From Chersky-840 sp963794615 (lineage in GTDB: Bacteria > Actinomycetota > Acidimicrobiia > Acidimicrobiales > UBA8190), in the NCBI GenBank assembly GCA_963794615.1, contig CAWCEP010000011.1:1-64000 (forward strand): a stretch of DNA of 64,000 nucleotides, read 5' to 3'. The translations under genes and the position numbers were made by a program. Each line of letters begins with the position of its first letter. Position 1 is the stretch's first letter. The notes below the pieces were generated by a model. It was not told the DNA's origin. It saw nothing but the letters and a program-made list of their open reading frames with translations, and searched no databases. This document shows positions 15,042 to 24,444 of this stretch, piece after piece.

Positions 15042-16826
15042 TCAGAGATCCCAGGACCGGCCTCGACCACTGGATTCGAACGAATGGCGCAACACGCGCT
15101 CGTCCTCCGCCGTGAAGTCACGGTACGAAGCGCCGTCCCCAGCGCGGACATGGATCGGATCCCCACCGACCCGGTCGGATCGAAACCTCTCGTGGACGAG
15201 CGTGCGAGTAAGGACCTTGTTGGTGGGCGTGATCGGCAACGAACGGCACTGGCGGACAAAGCGCGGCCACCACTTGGGACCGAGGTCGGGTTGTTCGTTC
15301 AGCCAGGCCGCGAATGCCGTGCCGTCGAACCTGACTCCTTCCCGCATGACGAGTGCCACCATGACTTGATCGCCGGAATCGGCGTCGGGCACGCCGTACA
15401 CAGAGGCCATCATGACGTCCGGGTGCCGGGCCACGATGGCTTCGATCGGAGCGGCTGGGAAGTTCTCTCCATCCACGCGAAGCCAGTCCGACGTCCTGCC
15501 GGCGAAGTACACCCAACCGTCCTCGTCCACATAGGCGAGATCGCCGCTCCAGTACCAGCCGTGGCGCGTCGTACGCTGCATGGCTTCGTCGTTGCGGTAA
15601 TACCCCTCGAAAGGTCCGACACCGAGGGTGTTGACGATCTCGCCGACACATTCCTCGACGTTGAGGAGCCGACCCTCACTGTCAAAGCGGGCTTTCGGGG
15701 CTTCGTGTCCGGCGCCGTCGACGACGGCGATCCCCTCGCGCAACCGCCCCACCGAGCCTCGGGGCGGGCCACCCGACCGGTCCAGGGCGATGGCGCCCTC
15801 GGTCGATCCGAAGACGTCGATGATCGTGATACCGAATCGCTTCGCAGCAGTTTCCACGACATTCGGAGAACCTTCGTTGCCGAATGCGACCCGCAACGTG
15901 TTCGCTGCGTCATCGTCGCGCTCGGGGGTGGCCAAGAGGTAGACGAGCAGCTTGCCGGTGTAGTTGAACCAGGTAGCGCCAAAATGCCGCACGTCGGGGA
16001 GAAAGCGTGAGGCGCTGAAGCGACGGGCCAGGGAAAGCGACGCGCCCGCTACCAGTGCAGGTGCCAGACCTGACATCAACGAGTTGGCGTGGAACAAGGG
16101 CATTGACGCATACCCGACATCGTCCGGTCCGACACCGAGCATCGCTGCCATGCGTTGACCCGTGGTGAGCAGCCTGTACTGCGTGCAGCGCACGGCCTTC
16201 GGCGCCGCCGATGTGCCTGACGTGAACAACAGCGCCCACAAGGCATGCGCCTCACAGTCCACGTCTCCGGTGCGCTGAACACCCCCACGGTCGGGGCCAC
16301 CCTCCCAGACACGGCGGAGCTCGCGATCCAACGACTCACCCGTCGGCTGGGGCGGATCATCGTCGTCGGCGAATCGGTCCGACACGAGGATGCCGCCGGG
16401 CAGTTCCAGTCCTTCGACAGCCGTGTCCAGGAGCGCCTGGTGGCGAGGCTCGGTGATCAGAAGCTGCACATCGGTGTGCGAGATGTCGCGAGCCAGGTGC
16501 TCGCCTCGGCGGGTGTGGTTGAGCCCCACCACCACCGCTCCCACGAGCCCGGCGCCACAGAGTGCGAAGACATAGTCCGGGGTGTTGTCCAGGAGCACGC
16601 CGACGTGGGGAGGTCGATCTGGCTCGAGCCGGGCACGAAAGAGCGTGGCGAATCGTTCGGCTTCGTGCAGAAGCTCTCCGTGGGTCCAGACCTGGTGGCC
16701 AAACCGGAGCGCTGGGCGGTTGGCGGAGTCGGCGGCGACGCCGTTGCGTCGCAGGAGGTCGGCGACGTTGCGGGCGGGCAGGGCCACCTCACCGAGGGGA
16801 GGGGCGAGCTGGACACGGTCAGCCAC
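15042..16826 (-). CDS. AMP-dependent acyl-CoA synthetase (FadD-type)
   Basis: A 594-residue adenylate-forming enzyme. The P-loop-like motif LLFTSGTSAAPKAV (about residue 205), the adenine motif DVFGSTEG, and the hinge/A8 region WSGDLAYVDEDG with FAGRTSDWLRVDGENF are all intact, as is the catalytic Lys near the C-terminus (PTNKVLTR). It would activate a carboxylic acid to its acyl-AMP and acyl-CoA. The size and motif style match actinobacterial FadD17-like enzymes used in sterol side-chain catabolism, though substrate assignment is inference. The start is GTG 16826 with only a weak ribosome site. The thiolase gene lies 99 nt upstream on the same strand. Confidence 0.93.
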   Translation of the reverse strand: MADRVQLAPPLGEVALPARNVADLLRRNGVAADSANRPALRFGHQVWTHGELLHEAERFATLFRARLEPDRPPHVGVLLDNTPDYVFALCGAGLVGAVVVGLNHTRRGEHLARDISHTDVQLLITEPRHQALLDTAVEGLELPGGILVSDRFADDDDPPQPTGESLDRELRRVWEGGPDRGGVQRTGDVDCEAHALWALLFTSGTSAAPKAVRCTQYRLLTTGQRMAAMLGVGPDDVGYASMPLFHANSLMSGLAPALVAGASLSLARRFSASRFLPDVRHFGATWFNYTGKLLVYLLATPERDDDAANTLRVAFGNEGSPNVVETAAKRFGITIIDVFGSTEGAIALDRSGGPPRGSVGRLREGIAVVDGAGHEAPKARFDSEGRLLNVEECVGEIVNTLGVGPFEGYYRNDEAMQRTTRHGWYWSGDLAYVDEDGWVYFAGRTSDWLRVDGENFPAAPIEAIVARHPDVMMASVYGVPDADSGDQVMVALVMREGVRFDGTAFAAWLNEQPDLGPKWWPRFVRQCRSLPITPTNKVLTRTLVHERFRSDRVGGDPIHVRAGDGASYRDFTAEDERVLRHSFESSGRGRSWDL

Positions 16827-16925
16827 TGCAGGAGATTCCCGTCGGCACCAAGGCGAGTAGTCGCCCCACCCCGTCTCTTCCCGGCTCCGGCCCGCCCTGC
16901 ATGGGCAACGCTCCCGCCCCGGTGA

Positions 16926-18086
16926 TCAGATCCGCTCCAAGATGGTCCCGGTGGCCAGGCCACCGCCGCAGCACATCGACACGAGCGCCAAGTTGCCGTC
17001 TCGGCGTTCCAGCTCGTGCAGGGCGGTGGTGATGAGCCGGCTACCGGTTGCACCGACCGGATGGCCGAGCGCGATGGCACCGCCGTTGACGTTCACCTGG
17101 TCCCAGTCGACGTCATGGACCTTCTGCCACGAACAGACGACCGAGGCGAAGGCCTCGTTCACCTCGAAGATATCGATGTCTCCGACATTCATACCGGCCT
17201 TGGCGAGCACCTTGGTGGTAGCGGCGATGGGTCCGTCGAGCTGGAAATAGGGGTCGGACCCCACCAGGACCTGTGCGACGGCTCGCGCTCGAGGTCGCAG
17301 ACCCGCCTCCTTCGCCCTCTCTGCGGACATCCACAAGACCGCAGCGGCACCGTCAGAGATCTGCGACGAGGTGCCGGCGGTATGGATGCCATCGGGGAGC
17401 ACCGGCTTGAGAGCGGCAAGTCCCGCTTCCGTCGTGTCACGCAGGCCCTGATCCCGGTCGACTACCCGCAGGTCGCCGGCGCCTCCCTCGGGCCCGTTCG
17501 CCGGTGCCTCGACGGCGAAGACCTCACGTTCAAAGCGTCCCTCCGCCCAGGCCCGTGCCGCCCGGCGTTGTGACTCGAGCCCGAGGGTGTCCGCATCGGA
17601 ACGGCTCACCGAATACTTCTGGGCAATGCGCTCGGCCGCACCGAATTGGTCGGGTGTGTCGACCGGGAACCCGCTCGGGAACGGCCGGCCCGGACCATTG
17701 ACGACATTCTGCCCAAGGCCGACCCTGCTCATGGCCTCGACGCCACACGCGATGGCGACGTCCACGGCCCCGCTCGAGATGAGCCCTGCCACCAGGTGGT
17801 TGGCCTGTTGAGAGGATCCACACTGGCAATCGATGGTGGTAGCGGCGACCTCGTACGGAAGGCCCTGACTGAGCCAGGCGGTGCGAGTGATGTTGAACGA
17901 CTGCTCGCCGGCCTGCGTGACGCATCCCCCGAAAATCTGCTCGACCTCGGAGGGATCGAAGCCGGTCCTCTTGATCAATTCGACCTGGGCGGATCCAAGC
18001 AACTCGGCGGCGTGGACTCCCGACAGCGCGCCGTTGCGCTTGCCGATCGGGGTGCGTACTGCTTCCACGATTACGGCTTGTGTCAT
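16926..18086 (-). CDS. Acetyl-CoA acyltransferase (thiolase, FadA-type)
   Basis: A 386-residue thiolase. The nucleophile is Cys89 in DCQCGSSQQANH, the general-base region is GHPVGATGSR (about residue 342), and the second catalytic Cys is in MCCGGGLATG near the C-terminus. The start block AVIVEAVRTPIGKRNGAL is canonical. ATG 18086 is chosen over ATG 18092 because AGGGGGA then has normal spacing; a much longer frame upstream is noise. It would cleave 3-ketoacyl-CoA in beta-oxidation. It is the first gene of the minus-strand run thiolase, acyl-CoA synthetase, VOC protein. Confidence 0.94.
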   Translation of the reverse strand: MTQAVIVEAVRTPIGKRNGALSGVHAAELLGSAQVELIKRTGFDPSEVEQIFGGCVTQAGEQSFNITRTAWLSQGLPYEVAATTIDCQCGSSQQANHLVAGLISSGAVDVAIACGVEAMSRVGLGQNVVNGPGRPFPSGFPVDTPDQFGAAERIAQKYSVSRSDADTLGLESQRRAARAWAEGRFEREVFAVEAPANGPEGGAGDLRVVDRDQGLRDTTEAGLAALKPVLPDGIHTAGTSSQISDGAAAVLWMSAERAKEAGLRPRARAVAQVLVGSDPYFQLDGPIAATTKVLAKAGMNVGDIDIFEVNEAFASVVCSWQKVHDVDWDQVNVNGGAIALGHPVGATGSRLITTALHELERRDGNLALVSMCCGGGLATGTILERI

Positions 18087-18142
18087 CGTCATTCCCCCTG
18101 GCGCGGCCCTGGACCAGGCTCGATGAGTGTCGAGCCGTGTCG

Positions 18143-18148
18143 AGTATA
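18143..18148 (-). promoter_or_regulatory. -10 box for the thiolase operon
   Basis: On the minus strand TATACT lies about 57 nt before the thiolase start. The repeat TGTCGAG occurs twice beside it (in 18127-18144) and could be a regulator site. No good -35 was found. Confidence 0.4.
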
Positions 18149-18375
18149 GGTTCTCGATTCGGCTCCACCCAAGGAGCAGCGCGCCCCGGAACGGCGCTGG
18201 TGACCGATGGAGCTCGGGCGCTGCGCTCCGGTGTGAACCTTGGGCAGCCTCTCTTCCTGGTCCCGACGGGGGCGTAACATGGCAAGACGAAAATGCTGAA
18301 CACAGCGAGACAGGGCCCACCCGGTGAAGGGGGGACGGGGAGCCGGCCCGCGCAGATACGGCTCCGTGACGACCA

Positions 18376-19685
18376 GTGACCGCCATCGATCTTCACAACG
18401 TTCTCATCGGCGATGACGACGTCGTGCCGCGCTCCGCTACACGAGCGCCCAATTCGTCGCCCTGGAATTCGAACGCCTTTGGTCGCGCGTCTGGCAAGTT
18501 GCGTGCCGGGAGGAAGAGGTCGCCGAGGTAGGGGACTTCTGCGAATACCTGATCGGGGACCAGTCGATCTTGATCGTTCGATCCGCTCCCGACGCCATCA
18601 GCGGTTACCACAACACGTGCCTGCACCGTGGGACGCGCCTCGCAGAAGGCACCGGTCATTTCGACAGCCAATGCATCCGGTGTCGGTACCATGCGTGGCG
18701 CTATGACCTCGACGGTCATCTCATCGAAGTCGTCGACCCGGACGAGTTCGCGCCGATGCCAGACGGCGTCCGTCTCGGTGAGGTCCGCCTCGACCGATGG
18801 GGTGGCTTCGTGTGGGTGTCTCTGGACCCTGACGCACCCCCGCTCCTCGAGTACCTCGACCCGCTCCCAGGACTGTTGGCGCCGTACCACCTGGACCGAA
18901 TGCGGATTCGGTCCTACCGCGCCACAATCCTTCCGGCCAACTGGAAGGTCGTCATCGACGCCTTCAACGAGGGCTACCACGTGCAAGGGACGCACCCGCA
19001 GATCCTGCCGTGGACCGACGATGTCAGCCTCGCCTACGAGCCGCTGGGCATCCACTCGCACTACGGACGGCTGCCCAGCGCTCGGCGAGCACTGCGCCCG
19101 AGCCCACGCCTCGGTCTTCGCGAAGATCAATACGACGAAGGTGAGATCCTGGCATCGCTTGTCGCCGGTCTGGGGGCCCTTTTCTACGACGACGAGCAGG
19201 CCCTCGTCGACAAGATCCGTTCCACGCCCGAGAGCGGTGAGGGGATGTTGAGCCGCTACCAGAAGGGGCGGCGCGACCTGCTGGCGAAGCGGGGCGTTCC
19301 CGTCGAGCAGTTCTCCGATGACCAGCTCACCAGTGCCGACGACGTCTTCTTCTTTCCCAACATGGTCGGGCCGATCTACCCCGGGACCGCCATCATCTTC
19401 CGGGTGCGCCCCAACGGGCACGATCCCGACAGCTCGATCAAGGACACGTGGTTCCTCGAGTGGCCCCGAGCCGACGAGGTCCGCCGGCGGCCGCAGCGGC
19501 GCTTCTACCCCGATTGGACCGAGCGCGACTGGGGCATCATCACGAACCAGGATTACGCCAACATGGAGCACGTGCAGATCGGCATGAAGTCTCGGGGCGG
19601 ACCCGGGCTCCGCCTCAACCGCCGCCAAGAGAGCAACATCCTGCACATGCACCGGATGATCGACCGTTACCTGATCGATTCCTGA
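18376..19685 (+). CDS. Rieske non-haem iron oxygenase, large subunit (N-terminal frameshift)
   Basis: The Rieske cluster ligands are CLHRGTRL and CIRCRYHAW (CxH...CxxH), and the mononuclear iron site is DAFNEGYHVQGTHPQ. The domain order and length fit an aromatic-ring or sterol hydroxylating oxygenase alpha subunit. In the downstream frame the only possible start is TTG at 18570, which would delete about 45 conserved residues. A GTG at 18376 in another frame encodes VTAIDLHNVLIGDDDVVPRS and then must shift frame at about 18431-18437, where one missing C in CTCCGCTAC restores RYTSAQFVALEFERLWSRVW. Apart from this indel the gene looks functional. Its divergent position to the thiolase suggests the same pathway. 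Confidence 0.82.
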
Positions 19686-19931
19686 CGGCACCCTGGAAAG
19701 CATGGGGTCTTGCCGGCCCCGATCTGGAGAAACCCCGGCGCCACCCCCAATCGTCAAAGCGAGCGGCGCCGGCCCACGACCCTCGTCCGCTCCTGACCGG
19801 TCGTTGCGAATCGGCTGACCGGCATCGGGGACGGGAGTCGTCGTTGTCGAAGGCGGACTGCAAGTATTCGTCGGAACTTCCAGGGTGGCGGCTCTCCTTG
19901 CTGTCCGCCCCGTCGGAGCCTCGGAGAGATC

Positions 19932-21134
19932 ATGGCCAATGAACAGTCGTCAGCGGAAGGAAGTGACCGGTCGTGGGGGGCCCGAGCAGCCGAGGGTCCG
20001 CTCGCCGGGCTCCGGGTCATCGAGCTTGCCGGGCTCGGGCCTGGGCCCTTCTGTGCCATGGTCCTCGCCGACCTGGGGGCCGAGGTCATCCGGTTGGAGC
20101 GCATCGGCATGCCAGCAGTCTCGGCGGGCTCGGTCGACCGACGCCAGGTCCTGACGAGAGGACGCCCCGCATTGGGCGTGGACCTCAAGCGCGCCGAGGG
20201 GATCGAGCTGGTCCTGCGAATGGTCGAACATGCCGACGTGCTCCTGGAGGGATTCCGACCCGGTGTCGTCGAACGGCTCGGGCTCGCTCCGGCCATCTGC
20301 CTACACCGCAATCCGCAACTGATCTTCGGACGGATAACAGGGTACGGACAAGACGGTCCCCTGGCCGCTGAGGCCGGCCACGACATCAATTACATCTCGA
20401 TCGCCGGTGCTCTTGATCCCATCGGACGGCGAGGCGAAGCTCCAGTGCCCCCGTTGAATTTGGTCGCCGACTTCGGCGGTGGAGGGATGCTCCTCGCGAC
20501 GGGGATCCTCGCCGCCCTGTACGAAAGGACCCACTCCGGCCTTGGCCAGGTCGTCGACGCTGCGATGGTGGATGGAGCCGCGCTGCTCACCACGATGTTC
20601 CACCAGATGCAGGCGATGTCGGTCTGGCACGACGAGCGCGGGACCAACTCGATGGACACGGGCTCCCATTACTACAACGTCTACGAGACGTCCGATGGCG
20701 AGTTTCTATCCGTCGGGGCCATGGAACCGCACTTCTACCGGTCGTTCATGAAAGGACTCGGCTTCGCCGAAGAGGACATTCCACCCCAAGACGACCAGTC
20801 ACAATGGGAATCCCTGAAGCAGGTCGTTGCCACCACCATCCGGAGCAGGTCCCGGGCCGAATGGTTGGACACGTTCCGGGAGACCGACGCCTGCGTGACG
20901 CCGGTGCTGTCTCTCGGTGACGCGCCGGCCCATCCCCACAACCGCGAACGCGCCACGTTCGTTGACGTCGGAGGAACGATAGAACCGGCGCCAGCGCCAC
21001 GATTCGGCCGCACGCCCCCGCGGGCACCGACTCCATCGCCCGACCCCGGCGTCCACTTCATCGAAGAGCTCAGGCGATGGGGACTCGGCCAGCAGGACAT
21101 AGACCGGCTGGCCGAAGAAAGGGTCATCGACTGA
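19932..21134 (+). CDS. CoA transferase family III, alpha-methylacyl-CoA racemase-type
   Basis: A 400-residue CaiB/BaiF-fold enzyme. The candidate catalytic residues His150 (EAGHDINYIS), Asp180 (LVADFGGGG) and Glu265 (VGAMEPHFY) line up with His126, Asp156 and Glu241 of the characterised mycobacterial racemase at a constant offset of 24. That is strong support for racemisation of 2-methylacyl-CoA rather than CoA transfer. It lies 246 nt after the Rieske gene, same strand. With the thiolase and acyl-CoA synthetase it fits beta-oxidation of methyl-branched or sterol side chains. Confidence 0.92.
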   Translation: MANEQSSAEGSDRSWGARAAEGPLAGLRVIELAGLGPGPFCAMVLADLGAEVIRLERIGMPAVSAGSVDRRQVLTRGRPALGVDLKRAEGIELVLRMVEHADVLLEGFRPGVVERLGLAPAICLHRNPQLIFGRITGYGQDGPLAAEAGHDINYISIAGALDPIGRRGEAPVPPLNLVADFGGGGMLLATGILAALYERTHSGLGQVVDAAMVDGAALLTTMFHQMQAMSVWHDERGTNSMDTGSHYYNVYETSDGEFLSVGAMEPHFYRSFMKGLGFAEEDIPPQDDQSQWESLKQVVATTIRSRSRAEWLDTFRETDACVTPVLSLGDAPAHPHNRERATFVDVGGTIEPAPAPRFGRTPPRAPTPSPDPGVHFIEELRRWGLGQQDIDRLAEERVID

Positions 21135-21245
21135 GGAGGGTCCCGACGCAGGCCTTCACCGCTGGCGATCCGCTCTGTCCCCGTCGATGTAGTTACGTGC
21201 ATGGGCGCGTGACGTCCCTCTGCCGCGCCACGCCACACCGTGAAT

Positions 21246-21261
21246 TCATCAGTATTGATGA
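21246..21261. promoter_or_regulatory. Operator-like palindrome upstream of the surface-protein gene
   Basis: TCATCA-GTAT-TGATGA is a perfect 6-bp inverted repeat about 110 nt before the start at 21372, in an otherwise featureless 237-nt spacer. Confidence 0.35.
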
Positions 21262-21371
21262 GGACGGTGCCGGGCCGTCTGAAGCATTGTACGAATGGCA
21301 CCCTGAGCCACCCTTGGATCAGTCTGGGAGCGTTAGGCGTGGCGCCGAATGCCGAGATGAAATGAGTCGGA

Positions 21372-22409
21372 ATGAGACGCCTCCAAGCCTTAGCCATGCG
21401 ACTGGCCCTGGCTGGACTGGCCGCTCTCTCGCTCGGAGCGGTCCTGGTTGTTGCGTCGTTGGTCCAGAGCTCCGGGACTCCTGCCTTCGCTGATTCCGCG
21501 CCATATGAGTTGTTCTGTCCCGCTACCCCTGTCGGCAACATCGTTCTAAACAATGTCGTCACCACAGGGACCATTGCTCCCGCGTCGCCGGCCGCCGGCG
21601 AACCATTCGAACTGACCAATTACCAGTCGATGGTCCCGCTCCCAAGTTCAATCGTCTCGGCGGCAGCCGCGGCCGGAAACAGCGCCATCCTCGGCACCGC
21701 CACACTCAAGGTCGATGCCACGGGAGCCACGCCGACGACGACGGCAGCCCCCCCGATCCCTATCGATGCGGTGATCCCCAGCCCGGTGCCTTCGGCAGGC
21801 CTGACGTTGACGCTGCCTTCGCCGCCAGGGACCGTGGGACCTTTCACGGCGTCAGGCACCAGTATCAGCCTCACGGTTGACCCCACGATCTCCATCGAAC
21901 TTGTCGTGTCGGGAAGCAATCTCGAGCTGACCTGCAATCCCTACCCGAACAACAGCGCCGTCGCCGGCATCGTCTCCGGGACACCGACAGCGGCCGAGAC
22001 GTCCCCCGTGATCGCGGTGGCCAGCCCCGGATCGGGTACCACGACAACCACGCTGGCCCCATCCACGACGACCGCGGCACCGACGAGACCGCACCACCCT
22101 CGACGACGACCACCTCACCGCCCAGCACCACCACGAGCACGGCCTCTGTCCCTCCCGCGAGCACCACCACGAGCACGCCCTCTGGTCCTTCGAGCAGCAC
22201 CACGACCACCACTCCGGCCGCGACGACAACGACGGCAACGGCATCGGCGAGCACCACGACCACCACTCCGGCCGCGACGACAACGACGACAACGGCATCG
22301 GCGAGCACCACGACCAGTTCGACGACGACGTCCCCCAGCCAAGTCGGAGCGACGACGACGACGACCAACCTCGGCCCGACGCAGAGTTCGGCGACGTCGA
22401 CGACGGTGA
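21372..22409 (+). CDS. Thr-rich exported surface protein, N-terminal part (frameshifted from 22406-23602)
   Basis: The frame opens with a signal peptide (MRRLQALAMRLALAGLAALS... ending AFADS) and an exported beta-rich domain of about 190 residues with a Cys pair (LFCPATP, ELTCNPYP). It then enters a Thr/Ser/Pro linker at about residue 225 (TTTTTLAPSTTTAAPT). From about 22083 this frame becomes Arg-rich nonsense (PHHPRRRPPHRPAPP), while the -1 frame carries on the Thr/Ser linker. A single missing base near 22080-22090 therefore splits one gene of about 740 codons. Only residues 1 to about 237 of this frame are genuine. Confidence 0.7.
   Translation: MRRLQALAMRLALAGLAALSLGAVLVVASLVQSSGTPAFADSAPYELFCPATPVGNIVLNNVVTTGTIAPASPAAGEPFELTNYQSMVPLPSSIVSAAAAAGNSAILGTATLKVDATGATPTTTAAPPIPIDAVIPSPVPSAGLTLTLPSPPGTVGPFTASGTSISLTVDPTISIELVVSGSNLELTCNPYPNNSAVAGIVSGTPTAAETSPVIAVASPGSGTTTTTLAPSTTTAAPTRPHHPRRRPPHRPAPPRARPLSLPRAPPRARPLVLRAAPRPPLRPRRQRRQRHRRAPRPPLRPRRQRRQRHRRAPRPVRRRRPPAKSERRRRRPTSARRRVRRRRRR
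22196..22303 (+). repeat. 54-nt tandem duplication in the Thr-rich linker
   Basis: Two 54-nt copies (22196-22249 and 22250-22303) differ at one base and begin AGCACCACGACCACCACTCC. Each encodes 18 residues of Thr/Ala/Ser linker in the correct frame, and a partial third copy follows. Confidence 0.85.
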
Positions 22410-23602
22410 CGTCGTGGTGTGGCGCCCCTCCCAACCCGTACGGCTTCAGCTACTGCCCCCACGTCGGAGGTCTGATCTACCACCCGCCCTCCGACATCTG
22501 CAGCTTCTTCACTTGCATCCCCAATTTCCAGAATGGGAAGGGGTACATGGTCGAGTGCGGTGACGGAACCGTGAGCTTGGCCGGTGGGCTCCCCGGAGCG
22601 TGCTCGGATCACGGGGGGGTCAAGCTGGCCGTCTATGACTCCGGCACTGCGTCTACGATCACGACGCCTACCTCCTCGAACCAGGTCGTGACGGCGTCGT
22701 CAAGCGCACTGGCGTTCACCGGTCCCGGGCCCGGCCTCAGGACTGCGACCATTGTCGGTGCCCTCCTCATGCTCGTCGGGCTGGTCATGCTTCTCCTGTC
22801 GGATCCGCGCCGACTGGTCAGCCAATTCGCTTCCCTGAGGTTGGGGAGCGGGGGTCGTCGCAGCGATGGCGCCGCGTATGCCAACACGGCGATGTCGGGC
22901 CAGAAGGACGTGCGAGGCAGCTGGCAGCGCGAGCCGCTCTTCGTCCACGAGGCCGGACAAGCTGCCACCCCGTCGGAGGCGGTACCGGCTGATCCGGTTA
23001 TTGACCGCGGAGAACAGCCCGGAGCGAACCGGGACAATGCGGTACCGGCTAACAACGGGGAAGGTGCCGGGGGCCCAGCCGAGACCCAGACGGAGACGCC
23101 GGGGTTGAGAGTGCTTCGGATCATTCCTGGGCATCTCACTCCCGCCGCCGGCACGCCAGCAGCGTTCAGCGTTGACTTCTCTCGGGCTGCTGTTTCGCCC
23201 TCGGCACCCGCGATGGACACGAATCGCAAACCGGATTGGTGGCTCGCGTCTGACGGCGTGTGGTATCCACCCGAGCAGAGCCCGGGCTATGCACACGACG
23301 GGGTCGCCGGCGCCGAAGAGCAGCAAACGGCACCACCAGGCGAACGGGGAGCCAGCGCCGCCGACCCACCGGCGGGGTGGTACAGCGACCCGCTGATTTC
23401 CGGCCTGCGCTACTGGGACGGCTTCATCTGGACCGAGCACGTCGCCTACCGTCGTTCCACCCCGGGTGTCGGCTCACCGTCTGGCGACGACCGTGAGACC
23501 ACGGGTCTGACCGATGCGGTCAACCGCCGTCACGCTCCACCTCGACGCGACGCGGCGGGTCTCGAGCTCCCCGGTTGGTGGTTGACGCCCGATTCCGAGT
23601 AA
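22406..23602 (+). CDS. Surface protein C-terminal part: Cys-rich domain, LAFTG motif, membrane segment, DUF2510-like tail
   Basis: This is the continuation of the gene starting at 21372; coding in this frame really begins near 22083. It has a Cys-rich exported domain (SWCGAPPNPYGFSYCPHVGG, then further Cys to ACSDHG), a Thr/Ser stretch, and ALAFTGPGPG followed by one membrane helix. LAXTG is the recognition motif of class E sortases, so wall anchoring is plausible. Unusually, about 270 residues follow the helix, including DWWLASDGVWYPPEQSPGY and GWYSDPLISGLRYWDG, which resemble DUF2510 membrane-associated repeats. The long cytosolic tail argues against simple sortase processing. Confidence 0.72.
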   Translation: MTSWCGAPPNPYGFSYCPHVGGLIYHPPSDICSFFTCIPNFQNGKGYMVECGDGTVSLAGGLPGACSDHGGVKLAVYDSGTASTITTPTSSNQVVTASSSALAFTGPGPGLRTATIVGALLMLVGLVMLLLSDPRRLVSQFASLRLGSGGRRSDGAAYANTAMSGQKDVRGSWQREPLFVHEAGQAATPSEAVPADPVIDRGEQPGANRDNAVPANNGEGAGGPAETQTETPGLRVLRIIPGHLTPAAGTPAAFSVDFSRAAVSPSAPAMDTNRKPDWWLASDGVWYPPEQSPGYAHDGVAGAEEQQTAPPGERGASAADPPAGWYSDPLISGLRYWDGFIWTEHVAYRRSTPGVGSPSGDDRETTGLTDAVNRRHAPPRRDAAGLELPGWWLTPDSE

Positions 23603-23637
23603 CAGGCTTTGGGCTCACCTTGCATGTGTCGGCACGA

Positions 23638-24444
23638 TCAGAACCAGACCGTGGCCACATCCCGTGACACGAATGGGCTCGCGTCGGTCTCTTGCTCCTG
23701 GCATGCGGCTGTCCAAAACGGTTGCGCCGCCACGGGGGCATGACAATCGGCCGCCGACTGCTGAGAGGCGGGGGGCTGGCACCCATAGGGGCCGAGCCCG
23801 CTCCAGGCGGCACTGACGAGCACGCAGATCTGTCCGCTCGGCAGCTGCATCGCCCAGGGGGGGATGGTTCGTGACGGAGGTTCGTCGGACGTCACCGACG
23901 TGACGGTGAATTCGACGACACCGGTCGACGTCGGACTGGAAGGACAGACAAGGGGTGCCCTGGTGGATTGCGGCCCGGCGAAGCAAGGGTCGTAGATGCT
24001 GCCGCTACCGCTTCCGAAGCATCGGAAGTAGAAGCGCCCGACGTCACCGCGGCTGTAACGAATGCACGTACCGGTGTCGTAGCTCGTTACCACGAGTCGA
24101 GGGTCGATCCCCGTGGTGGTGAACGGTTGGTAGGTGACCGTCCGGGTCCCGACAACGACGGTGGTCGACGTCGACGCCGGCGTCGGCTGTGTGACGGGGG
24201 CCGGACCAGGGCCGGTTCTCGAGCTACGGGGTCCGTAGGCGACGACGAGGGCGAGGACGATCAGGACCGCAGCAGCACCGAAGACGACCGCCAACAGGCG
24301 TGCACCCCTAGGCACCTCACGACGGTGCCGGGGACCCGCTCTCGAGCCTGGTGTGAACTCGGGAACCACGACCCGCTCGCTGACCTTGCCCACAAAGTCT
24401 TCGAGAAGCTGGGCCGTGGGATCGGAGCGTCGACCGTCATCCAC
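23638..24444 (-). CDS. Membrane protein encoded with the ECF sigma factor (putative anti-sigma)
   Basis: A 268-residue single-pass protein with a short cytosolic N-terminus (about 47 residues, no HxxxCxxC zinc motif), a membrane helix (LLAVVFGAAAVLIVLALVVA) and an exported domain rich in Cys, Ser and Thr (for example YFRCFGSGSG, DPCFAGP). Its GTG start overlaps the sigma gene by 8 nt, the classic coupling of ECF sigma and anti-sigma. The cytosolic tail would need to bind the sigma factor, and the exported domain could sense an envelope or redox signal. The anti-sigma role is inferred from position and topology only. Confidence 0.72.
   Translation of the reverse strand: MDDGRRSDPTAQLLEDFVGKVSERVVVPEFTPGSRAGPRHRREVPRGARLLAVVFGAAAVLIVLALVVAYGPRSSRTGPGPAPVTQPTPASTSTTVVVGTRTVTYQPFTTTGIDPRLVVTSYDTGTCIRYSRGDVGRFYFRCFGSGSGSIYDPCFAGPQSTRAPLVCPSSPTSTGVVEFTVTSVTSDEPPSRTIPPWAMQLPSGQICVLVSAAWSGLGPYGCQPPASQQSAADCHAPVAAQPFWTAACQEQETDASPFVSRDVATVWF

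Noticed and set aside
18393..19757. Minus-strand open frame of 454 codons
   Set aside because: Antisense to the Rieske gene, which has clear ligand motifs.
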